From positions 1-48,527 of the forward strand of contig WLIQ01000004.1 in assembly GCA_009726135.1 (NCBI GenBank): a stretch of DNA of 48,527 nucleotides. Direction: 5' to 3'. This document shows positions 16,694-25,995 of the stretch, in pieces. Below the pieces are notes generated by a model. That model did not search any database, had not been told where the DNA came from, and saw only the letters and a program-made list of their open reading frames with translations. The first letter of the stretch is position 1. Each line of letters starts with the position of its first letter. A program made the translations under genes and the position numbers. The DNA is from Actinomycetota bacterium (GTDB lineage: Bacteria > Actinomycetota > Actinomycetes > Nanopelagicales > Nanopelagicaceae).

Positions 16694-17545
16694 GTGTCGA
16701 ATCAAGGAATTTTTGCTGCGGGTGACCGTGTGCAGTTAACCGACCCAAAAGGCAAGTTATACAGCTTTACGATAGTTGTCGGCAAAGAGTGGCATACGCA
16801 CAAGGGCTGGATCACGCACGATGATTTGATAGGAATGCCCGAAGGTTCGGTTGTCAGCACTACCGCCGGTCTGAAATTTACGGCATTCAAGCCTCTGCTC
16901 GCCGATTATGTTTTAACAATGCCACGCGGCGCAACAATCGTTTATCCTAAAGACGCTGCAATGATTGTCGGACTAGCAGATATCTATCCTGGTGCACGCA
17001 CCCTCGAAGCTGGAGTTGGAAGCGGCGCGCTAACAATTTCGCTATTGCGAGCTGTAGGTGAAAAGGGTTCGGTTCATTCGGTTGAACGTCGTGCTGATTT
17101 TGCAGATAACGCCCGTTCAAACGTAGATGCATATTTTGAAGGCGCACTGGCTAATTGGAAGTTAACAGTAGGAGATCTTCAAGATCAAGATTTTGATAGT
17201 GAATTTGATCGCGTCATTTTGGACATGCTTGCCCCCTGGGAGTGCGTAGATATTGCTGCGAGAGCCTTGCGTCCCGGCGGAGTATTTATGGCTTACGTTG
17301 CAACAACAACGCAGTTATCAGCAACGGCAGAAGCAATTAAGGAAGATGGCCGTTTTACTGAACCCGAAAGTAGCGAGACCTTAGTGCGTGGTTGGCATCA
17401 CGAAGGTCTGGCAGTACGCCCACAACAAAGAATGATTGGCCACACTGGATTTTTGATTCAAACCCGTCGAATGGCGCCTGGTGTTGAAGTATTAGCACGC
17501 AGACGCAGACCCTCTAAGGGCTCATACGGTGTCGCGGAAGAGTGA
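16694..17545 (+). CDS. trmI: tRNA (adenine-N1)-methyltransferase, position 58
   Basis: TrmI methylates A58 in the T loop of tRNA with SAM. The SAM-binding motif LEAGVGSGALT is near residues 98-108 and the catalytic region is ILDMLAPWE. The N-terminal GDRVQLTDPKG and HDDLIGMPEGS are typical of the actinobacterial TrmI group. It is 283 residues with a GTG start and leaderless signal. The RecB-like nuclease gene is divergent, as in mycobacteria. pafB begins inside its last codons, where other actinobacteria carry the Pup-proteasome genes. Confidence 0.94.
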   Translation: MSNQGIFAAGDRVQLTDPKGKLYSFTIVVGKEWHTHKGWITHDDLIGMPEGSVVSTTAGLKFTAFKPLLADYVLTMPRGATIVYPKDAAMIVGLADIYPGARTLEAGVGSGALTISLLRAVGEKGSVHSVERRADFADNARSNVDAYFEGALANWKLTVGDLQDQDFDSEFDRVILDMLAPWECVDIAARALRPGGVFMAYVATTTQLSATAEAIKEDGRFTEPESSETLVRGWHHEGLAVRPQQRMIGHTGFLIQTRRMAPGVEVLARRRRPSKGSYGVAEE

Positions 17546-18470
17546 GCGTCTGGTCAATTTGACCATTGCCCTGCTGGCGACAAAAAGATATTTAACAAAG
17601 GGTGAAATTTTTCGCAGTATCGAAGGATATGAAGGCAGTGAAGAATCAGTCGAACGAATGTTTGAGCGAGATAAAGATGATTTACGTTCATTAGGCATCG
17701 ATATTGAAGTTGGTGGATTGGATCCTCTATTTAATGATGAGGCCGGATATCGCATCAAACCGGAAAACTATTCCTTGGATTTAGGGTCAGTCAATGGTGA
17801 AGATATTGCGTTGCTTTCACTCGCGGCGCAAGCCTGGAAAGGGCAAGCGTTAAATGACGTTGCACATTCCGTTCTTTTGAAATTGCAATCGATGGGAATT
17901 GAATCTGACATCAGCTCAGTTCCACATTTAGCTCCTCGTATGGCCTGGGCCAGCGATGAACTGGCAACTGTTTTGGATGCAATCACAACACGAAATAGGA
18001 TCTCATTTACTTATTTATCTTCTGATTTGGCACATGAGAACAGAGAAATTGCACCGTATGCATTGGCATCTAGTGCAGGACACTGGTACTTCGGTGGCTT
18101 AGACAGCACAAAAAATTCATTGAGAACTTTCCGCCTCGATAGAGTGTTAGGTGAGATTCAAAGTATCGGTAAACCAGACAATTTTGAAATACCGTCTAAT
18201 TTTGATCTCTTTGCATCAATGAACGAATCATCACACTCACAGGTAGCTGTTCTGGATATTCGCAAAGATAAAGCATTTGGTCTGCGAAAAATGTCAACTG
18301 ATATTGAAGACAAAGGAGAATGGGAGCGCATAAAGCTCAACTATTCAGATCCAAGCTCATTCTTAGATTCGATCCTTTGGTACCTAGACGATGTAGTTGT
18401 TATTGAACCGCCTGATCTGCAGAAACAAGTAATAGAAGCACTTACGTTATTGGTGAAAAACCATGGCTAA
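17529..18470 (+). CDS. pafB: PafB, WYL-domain transcriptional activator
   Basis: A 313-residue protein with an N-terminal winged helix-turn-helix (RLVNLTIALLATKRYLTKGEI) and a WYL domain (FTYLSSDLAHENREIAPYAL, then WYFGGLDSTKNSLRTFRLDR). With PafC it forms the activator of the RecA/LexA-independent DNA-damage response in mycobacteria. The start is GTG 17529, 17 nt inside trmI, and its end overlaps pafC by 8 nt. Despite the name, it does not need a proteasome to act. Confidence 0.92.
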   Translation: MSRKSERLVNLTIALLATKRYLTKGEIFRSIEGYEGSEESVERMFERDKDDLRSLGIDIEVGGLDPLFNDEAGYRIKPENYSLDLGSVNGEDIALLSLAAQAWKGQALNDVAHSVLLKLQSMGIESDISSVPHLAPRMAWASDELATVLDAITTRNRISFTYLSSDLAHENREIAPYALASSAGHWYFGGLDSTKNSLRTFRLDRVLGEIQSIGKPDNFEIPSNFDLFASMNESSHSQVAVLDIRKDKAFGLRKMSTDIEDKGEWERIKLNYSDPSSFLDSILWYLDDVVVIEPPDLQKQVIEALTLLVKNHG

Positions 18471-19392
18471 AGCTAAACCTGCGCCAATAATTCATACAGA
18501 ACGGCTATTGGCCTTGGTGCCATTCATCACTGCTCACCAGGGAATCTCACTTAAGGATTTAGCAGCGGCTTTTGACGTGACTACTAAGACGATGAATGAT
18601 GACCTAACCACTTTATGGATGTGTGGTTTGCCTGGCTATACCGCACTAGAACTTATGGATCTCTCATTCGACTCTGGCTATGTAACAATCCGCAACGCAC
18701 CTACATTAAAAGCGCCAAGAAGCTTGGGTATGGAAGAGATAGTTGCCTTACTCCTGGGTCTCTCTTTACTAAAAGACTCTGTAAATGAGAATAAGGATCT
18801 AGTTGATCGCATCAATTCATTAGCAACACGATTAGGCGAGAAAGGGGGGATTGCCGCAAAATTTAGTGTCAGCAACCCTGTGTCTAGTCTAATTCGTGCC
18901 CAAATAATTGCCGCTATCACAGAGCAGCAGACACTTTCTATTGCTTATCACTCTTTGTACAACGATGAATTCTCTCATCGCGAGGTGAAACCCTTAGAGA
19001 TGCGAATTGATGGGGGGGTTGAATACCTATTCGCGTATTGTTACAAGGCTTCGGCTTTGCGAGTATTTCGGATAGATCGGATAGAGAGTCTAAATATTCT
19101 TGATAATGCCACAGACCAACTAATGGACAAACAAACCACTGCTTCTGATGGGTTTTATTCATCCCTCATTTTCTCTTCCAGATTGCGTTTGATGAAGGAG
19201 AGATTCGATCTGCAGGATGCCGAAGTAAATCAAGAAACCACTATTCATTCCTTTTCCAAGCAATGGATTGTCCGAAGTGTTTTCGCAAGCTCAGGAAGCG
19301 CCGATCTGCAAGCGCCTTCTGAAATCAGGGCTGAAATAGCCCAAAAGGCACAGTCATTGCTCAAACGTTACCTTGCGCTTCAAAAAATCTAG
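18463..19392 (+). CDS. pafC: PafC, WYL-domain transcriptional activator
   Basis: A 309-residue partner of PafB with the same layout: a helix-turn-helix (GISLKDLAAAFDVTTKTMNDDL) and a WYL domain (IAYHSLYNDEFSHREVKPLEM, then YLFAYCYKASALRVFRIDR). The WYL core tyrosine is replaced in YLFAYC, as expected for a family with loose conservation here. Its coding frame overlaps pafB by 8 nt, implying linked translation and a heterodimer in fixed ratio. It likely senses DNA-damage signals through the WYL domains. Confidence 0.91.
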   Translation: MAKAKPAPIIHTERLLALVPFITAHQGISLKDLAAAFDVTTKTMNDDLTTLWMCGLPGYTALELMDLSFDSGYVTIRNAPTLKAPRSLGMEEIVALLLGLSLLKDSVNENKDLVDRINSLATRLGEKGGIAAKFSVSNPVSSLIRAQIIAAITEQQTLSIAYHSLYNDEFSHREVKPLEMRIDGGVEYLFAYCYKASALRVFRIDRIESLNILDNATDQLMDKQTTASDGFYSSLIFSSRLRLMKERFDLQDAEVNQETTIHSFSKQWIVRSVFASSGSADLQAPSEIRAEIAQKAQSLLKRYLALQKI

Positions 19393-19450
19393 CCATTTTT
19401 GTATACCCTGGGGTAGCCTTGGATAAATCATCAGCCAAGGAGTAGATATT

Positions 19451-19633
19451 ATGAATTTAGGTCCAAGAGAAATAGTTGTTCTTCTCATTGTTGTTCTCAT
19501 TCTATTTGGCGCAAAACGTTTACCTGACTCTGCACGTTCACTTGGTCGCTCTATGCGAATTTTCAAGAGCGAAATGAAGGAAATGAAAGCCGATGATGGC
19601 GCGATAGAAGAAAACGACAAAACAGACAAGTAA
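19451..19633 (+). CDS. tatA: Sec-independent translocase subunit TatA
   Basis: A 60-residue TatA/E protein of the twin-arginine pathway, which exports folded proteins. One N-terminal membrane helix (residues ~6-22, [18 protein letters not shown]) is followed by an amphipathic helix ([15 protein letters not shown]) and a short acidic-basic tail. The conserved FGAKRLP hinge is intact. AAGGAG lies 8 nt before the ATG. It is followed by tatC after 4 nt. Confidence 0.95.
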   Translation: MNLGPREIVVLLIVVLILFGAKRLPDSARSLGRSMRIFKSEMKEMKADDGAIEENDKTDK

Positions 19634-19637
19634 ATTG

Positions 19638-20453
19638 ATGGCATCGGCGACGCAAGCAAAGATGCCACTGCTCGACCACTTTCGTGAACTAAGGAAAAGA
19701 GTTCTTCGTTCAGCAATTGCCGTATTGGTTGCTTTTGGTGGCGGGTGGCATTTCTACAACCCAATAATCACCACCTTGGCTAAACCTGTGTGTGACTTAA
19801 AGGCTGCTCAACAAAGTGGTGCGGCTAGTTGTGGCGCGTTGTACATCAGCGGTGTTTTGGGTCCACTTGATCTTCAGATAAAAGTGGCCTTGCTAGCCGG
19901 AGTAATCGTCTCGGCACCTTTTTGGCTATACCAACTCTGGGCCTTCATTGCTCCAGCCCTTCATAGAAAAGAGAAACGAACCAGCATTTTGTTCGTTGTC
20001 GCAGCGACCCCATTTTTCGCGATCGGTGCAACGTTAGGATATGTAATTCTTCCTGTCGCGATCAAAGCTCTTTTTGGTTTTACTCCAAATTCAATCAATA
20101 ACTTGATTCGTTTTGATGACTACTTAGATTTTGTGCTCAGACTAATCTTGTTGGTGGGCTTGGCCTTTGAGTTACCAATATTTCTATTAACTTTCAATTT
20201 AATCGGTTTTCTCCGTGGAAAAACAATTCTAAGACCGTGGCGTATTTGGGTTTTTGGAATTTTTCTTGTAGTCGCCGCTTTTTCGCCAACGGCAGATCCT
20301 TTAAGTATGGTTCTATTATCAGCACCATTGGTTGTTCTTTACTTCATGGCCGGAGGCATAGCCTTGCTGGTCGATAAACGCAGAGATAGACGAGCCGGCA
20401 AAGTTGAAACAGGAGCGACTTCAATCGATGCCCCAGCGCCTATAAACGAATAG
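19638..20453 (+). CDS. tatC: Sec-independent translocase subunit TatC
   Basis: The 271-residue receptor core of the Tat translocase, with six predicted membrane helices. The N-terminal MPLLDHFRELRKRVLRS is the twin-arginine binding region, and the periplasmic loop and FELPIFLLTFNLIGFL segment are conserved. ATG 19638 begins 4 nt after tatA; ATG 19662 (MPLLDHF) is an alternative. The conserved PTADPLS motif is present near the C-terminus. tatB would have to be encoded elsewhere, if present. Confidence 0.95.
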   Translation: MASATQAKMPLLDHFRELRKRVLRSAIAVLVAFGGGWHFYNPIITTLAKPVCDLKAAQQSGAASCGALYISGVLGPLDLQIKVALLAGVIVSAPFWLYQLWAFIAPALHRKEKRTSILFVVAATPFFAIGATLGYVILPVAIKALFGFTPNSINNLIRFDDYLDFVLRLILLVGLAFELPIFLLTFNLIGFLRGKTILRPWRIWVFGIFLVVAAFSPTADPLSMVLLSAPLVVLYFMAGGIALLVDKRRDRRAGKVETGATSIDAPAPINE

Positions 20454-20458
20454 TTAGA

Positions 20459-20464
20459 TAGGGT
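20459..20464 (+). promoter_or_regulatory. -10 box (TAGGGT) for the lipid kinase gene
   Basis: TAGGGT ends 6 nt before the ATG at 20471. The kinase-helY-exonuclease-lnt genes could be transcribed from here independently of tatAC. Confidence 0.5.
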
Positions 20465-20470
20465 CGACTC

Positions 20471-21340
20471 ATGTGGGCCTTAGTTATCAATCCGGTATCA
20501 GGCCAGGGTAACGGGGCTCGATTAGGCACCTATGTCGCGGGTTATCTGAATGCACGGTCAATTTCATACGAAATTATTATTGGCCGTAACCCAATTGATC
20601 AGGCAGATTTATTGCAGAAGTTCATTGACAAGTATCCAGATTGCAGCGGAGTAATTGCCGTAGGTGGAGATGGACTATTGCATCTAGTTTTGCAGAAGAT
20701 TGTTCCTGCACAACTCCCATTAGCGATGATTCCAGCTGGAACAGGCAATGACTTTGTACGCACCTTAGGTTGGTCTCTTACTGATATCGATCCACTATTA
20801 GAAAAGGCTTTATCTACAAAGCCACGCAGTATTGATTTGGGTCTAGTTGATGGCGAATGGTTTGGAGCCATTCTTTCGACTGGTTTTGATTCTGTTGTGA
20901 ATGAGAGGGCAAATTCAATGAGTTGGCCAAAAGGGCCAATGAAGTACAACGTGGCTATTGCTTTTGAATTACCGAGCTTTAAACCACGCCATTACGAGAT
21001 AGTTTTGGATGATCGAACAATATCGACGGAAGCAATGCTCATAGCTATCTCAAATGGACGCTCGTATGGAGGAGGCATGTTGGTTTGTCCGCAAGCTGAT
21101 GTCGCTGATGGCTTCTTTGATGTGATGGTGCTGCATCCAATTTCCAAGCTTGAATTCATTAAAGTTTTTCCAAGAGTTTTTAAGGGTACCCATATCACTC
21201 ATCCAGCAGTGGAAATCGTGCGAAGCAAAAAGGTTTCCATCGTCGCAGACGCAGTAGCTTACGCCGATGGAGAACGGGTTGGACAACTACCTATCACGGC
21301 CGAGTGCGTTCGTGGAGTACTGATGACGTGGATGCCATGA
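20471..21340 (+). CDS. Diacylglycerol kinase family lipid kinase
   Basis: A 289-residue soluble lipid kinase of the DgkB/YegS type. The nucleotide-binding elements are NPVSGQG (7-13) and VGGDGLLHLV, and GTGNDF is the conserved loop. The catalytic base is expected in the C-terminal part (DAVAYADGE). Substrate could be diacylglycerol or another lipid alcohol. It is a conserved neighbour of tatC and helY in actinobacteria. Its stop overlaps the helY start as ATGA. Confidence 0.9.
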   Translation: MWALVINPVSGQGNGARLGTYVAGYLNARSISYEIIIGRNPIDQADLLQKFIDKYPDCSGVIAVGGDGLLHLVLQKIVPAQLPLAMIPAGTGNDFVRTLGWSLTDIDPLLEKALSTKPRSIDLGLVDGEWFGAILSTGFDSVVNERANSMSWPKGPMKYNVAIAFELPSFKPRHYEIVLDDRTISTEAMLIAISNGRSYGGGMLVCPQADVADGFFDVMVLHPISKLEFIKVFPRVFKGTHITHPAVEIVRSKKVSIVADAVAYADGERVGQLPITAECVRGVLMTWMP

Positions 21341-23712
21341 CAACTCCGGCAGAGAAGTTTGCAGCAGCAAAGATTCGTTCCCAATACAAAGAGACGACAG
21401 CCTTTATTCAAAGCTTTGATTTCGAATTTGACCCATTCCAAATAGCTGCTTGCCATGCTGTTGAGGAGGGCAGTGGAGTCCTTGTCGCTGCTCCAACAGG
21501 TGCTGGAAAGACAGTTGTGGGCGAATTCGCTGCACATCTAGCTCTCAAACTTGGAAAGAAATGTTTTTACACCACTCCTATCAAGGCACTTTCTAATCAA
21601 AAGTATTCGGAGTTTGTAGCAATGTTTGGTGAAGATCGAGTCGGCCTTCTAACTGGGGATACAAGCATTAACGGGGATGCTGATGTTTTGGTGATGACAA
21701 CTGAAGTTCTACGAAACATGTTGTATGCCGGTTCGAAGACGCTAACAAACCTTGGCTATGTAGTTATGGATGAAGTTCACTACCTAGCAGACAAGTTTCG
21801 TGGCGCTGTTTGGGAAGAAGTCCTGATTCATTTAATGGAAAGTGTTCAGGTTATCTCACTATCTGCAACCGTTTCCAATGCTGAAGAATTCGGAGAATGG
21901 CTGGGTGAGGTCCGCGGAAATACGCAGGTTATCGTCAGTGAAATTAGGCCAATCCCGCTGTATCAGCATGTTCTGATTGGAAATAAGCTGCTAGATCTGT
22001 TTGAAAAGCCAGGACAAATAAACCCTGAGATTTTACGGCGAGAACGTGAAGCGGTTCGAAAAGCATCATTTAGTAGAAACCGACGCGGAAGTTTCAGTGA
22101 ACGAGAAGATCGCTTAACTCGTGCAGATATAATTGAAAAGCTTGCGGGACAGAATTTACTACCGGCTATTACCTTTATTTTTTCACGGATCGGGTGCGAC
22201 GCAGCAGTTAAGCAATGTTTGCACGCTGGGCTTCGATTAACTTCTACTGAGGAGCGAACCGAGATTCGCGCTACTGCACTCAGATACACTCAAAATATCG
22301 CCGAAGAAGATCTTGAAGTACTGGGTTTTCAAGATTGGCTGACTGCGCTCGAGCGTGGAATCGCGGCGCATCACGCGGGTCTATTGCCCAGTTTTAAATC
22401 TGCTGTCGAAGAGTTGTTTCAAAAAGGCTTAATCAAAGCAGTTTTTGCAACTGAGACTCTCGCACTCGGCATCAATATGCCCGCACGAACGGTTGTGTTG
22501 GAAAAACTCATTAAATATAACGGGGAATCGCATGTTCCGATTACGCCGGGGGAGTACACGCAGTTAACTGGACGTGCAGGCAGACGTGGAATTGATATTG
22601 AAGGTAACGCGGTCATTCAATGGTCACCAACTGTTGATTCAGCATCGGCTGCCGGATTGGCATCCACTCGTACGTATCCTTTACGTTCATCATTTGCACC
22701 TACCTACAACATGTCTATCAACCTCATTGCGCGATTTGGTCGAGAACGCGCACGGCGTTCTCTCGAATCATCATTTGCTCAGTTTCAAGCAGATCGCGCA
22801 GTTGTCGGGCTCTCTCGTCAAATCCAGAAAAACGAAACCGCTATCGAGGAACTAGTTTCCCAGGCTGTGTGTCATCTAGGTGATTTTCTTGAGTACGCCG
22901 GAATTCGTCGCGAAATTAAGGAAGTAGAACTCCTACTCTCTAAACGCGATAATAAAAAGAGCTTCGATAATCGACAACGCGCAAGGTTGGAAGGCGACTT
23001 GTCGGATTTGAGAAAAGGGTTAAGAAATCACAGCTGCCACGCCTGTGCCCAGCGTGAGGATCATTCACGCTTTACTGAAAAATCGGGTCGCTTAAATCGA
23101 GAGAACGAGGGTTTGCGAACGAGAGTTGAAAGTCGCACGCATGTAATCGCTAAAACTTTCGACCAGATTTGCCAGGTGCTCACACACCTTGGCTATATCG
23201 AGGGTGAGAAGCCAACAACACAGGGCAAGATTCTGACCAAGATTTATGCTGAATCAGATCTTCTTCTGACTGAGTCGATACGCCGTGGAATATTGGATGA
23301 TCTAAACGCCCCTGAACTCCTTTCAGTTGTGTCAACGATGATCTTCGAATCACGTAACGCTGACAATGTGGCGCCAAAGATGCCGAGCCCTCGAGTTTCA
23401 AGTGCACTCGCCGACGTCATTTCTATCTGGGCGCAGTTAGAAGAGTTAGAAACTGAATATGGCGTTAAGACCCAACGCCAACCCGATGCAGGTTTTTGTT
23501 GGGTTTCATACCGCTGGGCTAATGGGAATTCTTTACAAAATGTTCTTAAGGGAACGGATATGTCTGTTGGTGATTTTGTCCGTTCAACTAAGCAACTCAC
23601 TGATTTACTAAATCAAATCGCTTCGGCGAGTGAGAAGTTACGTCCGGTATGCAAAGATGCAGCTAAGCGCATAGACAGGGGAGTAGTTGCATTCCTCATG
23701 GGAGACCTATGA
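21337..23712 (+). CDS. helY: Ski2/Mtr4-like superfamily 2 RNA helicase, HelY type
   Basis: A 791-residue DExH-box helicase. Motif I is APTGAGKT, motif II is DEVH, motif III is SAT, motif V is ATETLALGINMPAR and motif VI is QLTGRAGRRG. The C-terminal part contains a Mtr4/Ski2-like region with the cysteines of HSCHACAQRE. ATG 21337 is chosen because it gives an ATGA overlap with the kinase gene; an in-frame GTG at 21304 is less likely. It is shorter than mycobacterial HelY (about 900). The RNA substrate is unknown. Confidence 0.92.
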   Translation: MTTPAEKFAAAKIRSQYKETTAFIQSFDFEFDPFQIAACHAVEEGSGVLVAAPTGAGKTVVGEFAAHLALKLGKKCFYTTPIKALSNQKYSEFVAMFGEDRVGLLTGDTSINGDADVLVMTTEVLRNMLYAGSKTLTNLGYVVMDEVHYLADKFRGAVWEEVLIHLMESVQVISLSATVSNAEEFGEWLGEVRGNTQVIVSEIRPIPLYQHVLIGNKLLDLFEKPGQINPEILRREREAVRKASFSRNRRGSFSEREDRLTRADIIEKLAGQNLLPAITFIFSRIGCDAAVKQCLHAGLRLTSTEERTEIRATALRYTQNIAEEDLEVLGFQDWLTALERGIAAHHAGLLPSFKSAVEELFQKGLIKAVFATETLALGINMPARTVVLEKLIKYNGESHVPITPGEYTQLTGRAGRRGIDIEGNAVIQWSPTVDSASAAGLASTRTYPLRSSFAPTYNMSINLIARFGRERARRSLESSFAQFQADRAVVGLSRQIQKNETAIEELVSQAVCHLGDFLEYAGIRREIKEVELLLSKRDNKKSFDNRQRARLEGDLSDLRKGLRNHSCHACAQREDHSRFTEKSGRLNRENEGLRTRVESRTHVIAKTFDQICQVLTHLGYIEGEKPTTQGKILTKIYAESDLLLTESIRRGILDDLNAPELLSVVSTMIFESRNADNVAPKMPSPRVSSALADVISIWAQLEELETEYGVKTQRQPDAGFCWVSYRWANGNSLQNVLKGTDMSVGDFVRSTKQLTDLLNQIASASEKLRPVCKDAAKRIDRGVVAFLMGDL

Positions 23713-24611
23713 CATTAATGCTTTTAGACAGCGCATCGCTTTGGTATCGCGCTTATTACGGTATGCCCGATACATTAACGGCACCAGATGGAACACCCGT
23801 CAACGCAATTCGTGGATACATCGATATGACTGCACGGTTGGTATCTGCCTATAAACCTAATCGACTAGTTGCTTGCTTAGATGGTGATTGGCGCCCAAGT
23901 TGGAGAGTGGAATTATTTCCCGATTACAAAGCTAATCGGTTGGAAGAAGAGGGTGATGATGAAGAAGAACCTGAGACTCTCACGCCGCAAATTCCAATTC
24001 TTCTCGACTTGCTTGATCTCTTTAGAATACCAGTAGTAGGTATTGATGATTACGAAGCCGATGATGTTATGGCTACATATGCCGAAATAGAAAAGGGACC
24101 GATTCGTATCGTTACTGGTGATCGAGATCTTTTCCAGATGGTCGACGATAAACGTGATATCAAGGTTGTTTACTTGGCTAAAGGTATTTCACAACATGAT
24201 TTAGTTGATAGTAAATATGTGGCCGATAAGTATGGAATCCCTGGTGATCGATACGCGCTCTTTGCAATGTTTCGAGGCGACCCATCCGATGGGTTACCAG
24301 GCGTGCGTGGAATCGGCGAAAAGGGTGCAGCAGTAATTGCAAATGCTTTTGCCAATGTTGGTGAAGCCTTAGCCGGAGCACATGCTGCACACGAATCACT
24401 TCCACCAGCTCTTGCTAAGAAAATTATTGCCGGTGCTGATTATTTGAAGATCGCACCAACTGTTGTCCAGGTAGCTAGAAATGCACCATTGCCACAAGTT
24501 GATCTTGCAATGCCCAAAGCACCAGCGGACTTATCAGCCATCTATCAATTCAAGGAGCGCTACGGATTAGGTGCCAGCGTGGATCGTTTGATCAGTGCTT
24601 TAGGTTGGTAA
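23709..24611 (+). CDS. 5'-3' exonuclease (flap nuclease family)
   Basis: A 300-residue 5' nuclease resembling the N-terminal domain of DNA polymerase I, without polymerase. Metal-binding acidic residues are seen in LLDSASLWYRAYYG, CLDGDWRPSWR, DDYEADDVMA and VTGDRDLFQMV. The helix-hairpin-helix GDPSDGLPGVRGIGEKGAAV is intact. It may remove RNA primers or process flaps. It overlaps helY by ATGA and lnt by 7 nt. The same gene follows helY in mycobacteria (Rv2090). Confidence 0.93.
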   Translation: MTLMLLDSASLWYRAYYGMPDTLTAPDGTPVNAIRGYIDMTARLVSAYKPNRLVACLDGDWRPSWRVELFPDYKANRLEEEGDDEEEPETLTPQIPILLDLLDLFRIPVVGIDDYEADDVMATYAEIEKGPIRIVTGDRDLFQMVDDKRDIKVVYLAKGISQHDLVDSKYVADKYGIPGDRYALFAMFRGDPSDGLPGVRGIGEKGAAVIANAFANVGEALAGAHAAHESLPPALAKKIIAGADYLKIAPTVVQVARNAPLPQVDLAMPKAPADLSAIYQFKERYGLGASVDRLISALGW

Positions 24612-25978
24612 ATCTTCTACTCTCGGCGTTAAGTGGTGCGTTTCTCAGCGCCGCCTTTGCACCAGTAAATAAATGGTGGCTAGCACCGTTGGCATTGGCG
24701 TTGCATATGTATGCCCTAAACAGATCGGAAAAGAAGTTTGCTTCAATCGCTGCCTTCGCACTCACTTACAATCTATTACTTTTGCATTGGTCCAGTATTT
24801 ATGTTGGTGCACTTCCTTGGGTGATTCTTTCTTTAGGGTTATCGCTGTTTTACTTGCCACTTATTCTTGTCAAAAGATGGGGGATAGCTTCATACCCTTT
24901 AATCTTTATTATTATGGAAGAAGTCCGAAATAGATTTCCATTCAATGGCTTTGGCTGGGCTAGATTGGCATATTCTCAATCTGATGCCCCCTATGCAGTA
25001 CTAGCTCGTTATGGGGGAGCCGTTGGATTATCGGCCATAATCCTTCTTATCGCACTTGTTCTCTATCAGAGTTCACACCATCGATTCCAAATTTTAGTTT
25101 TACTTCCACTGATGGTGTTGATAATTCCCGTCAATGTACAGAGCACGGGTCATGCTCGAGTATTGCTTATACAAGGAAATGTTCCGACTTATGGTTTAGA
25201 TTTCAACGCCAGGGCAACCCGAGTGTTTAAGAATCACGTAGCAGAAAGTAAGAAGGCTTTAGTACAACATCCAAATGTTGATTTTCTTTTGTGGCCGGAG
25301 AACGCCGTTGATGTTGATCCATTTACCAACGGAAAAGTGAAGAATGTTCTCGATAGTTTTACCACACCTCTGATAGTTGGTGCAGTTGTCCAGAGGGATG
25401 CGCAGGTTTTGAATACATCAATATTATGGACAAAAGATGCGAAAGTTGTCTACACAAAGCAACACTTAACACCGTACGGGGAATACATTCCTATGCGTTC
25501 ATTAGCTAGAAGAATTTCGCCTTTTGTAGACAATGTATCGGATTTTACCCCTGGGGATGTTTCCAAAGTTTTCACAGTTGGTACAGCACAGATATCTCCA
25601 ATAATTTGTTTTGAATTGCTAGATGATCGGATTGTTGAAACGGCTGCAAAAAATTCAAATATTTTGGCGGTACAAACCAATAGTGCAACATTTGGAAAAT
25701 CGGCCGAATCAGCGCAACAGTTAGCAATTACCCGAATTCGAGCAATTGAACATTCACGAAATGTGCTTTCTGTGTCGACAACTGGATATTCTGCGGTTAT
25801 TGATTACCGAGGAAAAATTGAGCAAGTGACGAAGATGGCAGTTGCTACCAACATCTACGCAAAGGTCGACTTAATAAGCGAACAGTCGCCTAGGGATCGA
25901 TATGGAGATTGGGCCTTAATAGCGACGCTGTTGTGGCTCATTCTTGTAGCTCGCCAAAGGTGTGGTTATCGCCGATAA
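24605..25978 (+). CDS. lnt: Apolipoprotein N-acyltransferase
   Basis: A 457-residue membrane enzyme that adds the third acyl chain to lipoproteins. The N-terminal ~165 residues hold about five to six membrane helices, followed by a nitrilase domain. The catalytic triad is Glu (LLWPENAVD), Lys (VYTKQHLTPYGEYIP) and Cys (SPIICFELLDD). A last membrane segment lies near the C-terminus. The start is TTG 24605, overlapping the exonuclease gene. There is no Ppm synthase domain as in mycobacteria. Its last codons form part of the dif-like site. Confidence 0.93.
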   Translation: MVNLLLSALSGAFLSAAFAPVNKWWLAPLALALHMYALNRSEKKFASIAAFALTYNLLLLHWSSIYVGALPWVILSLGLSLFYLPLILVKRWGIASYPLIFIIMEEVRNRFPFNGFGWARLAYSQSDAPYAVLARYGGAVGLSAIILLIALVLYQSSHHRFQILVLLPLMVLIIPVNVQSTGHARVLLIQGNVPTYGLDFNARATRVFKNHVAESKKALVQHPNVDFLLWPENAVDVDPFTNGKVKNVLDSFTTPLIVGAVVQRDAQVLNTSILWTKDAKVVYTKQHLTPYGEYIPMRSLARRISPFVDNVSDFTPGDVSKVFTVGTAQISPIICFELLDDRIVETAAKNSNILAVQTNSATFGKSAESAQQLAITRIRAIEHSRNVLSVSTTGYSAVIDYRGKIEQVTKMAVATNIYAKVDLISEQSPRDRYGDWALIATLLWLILVARQRCGYRR

Positions 25979-25995
25979 GTTACATTATGTAAACT
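25968..25995 (+). other. dif: Candidate dif site for XerCD recombination
   Basis: The right arm TTATGTAAACT (25985-25995) equals the XerD-type arm of the Bacillus subtilis dif site as I know it. The spacer is GTTACA (6 nt) and the left arm is ATCGCCGATAA, which has the ATAA end expected for the XerC arm. The ATAA-N6-TTAT layout is the dif core. It covers the lnt stop codon and touches the gcvP stop codon, between convergent genes. Confidence 0.6.
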
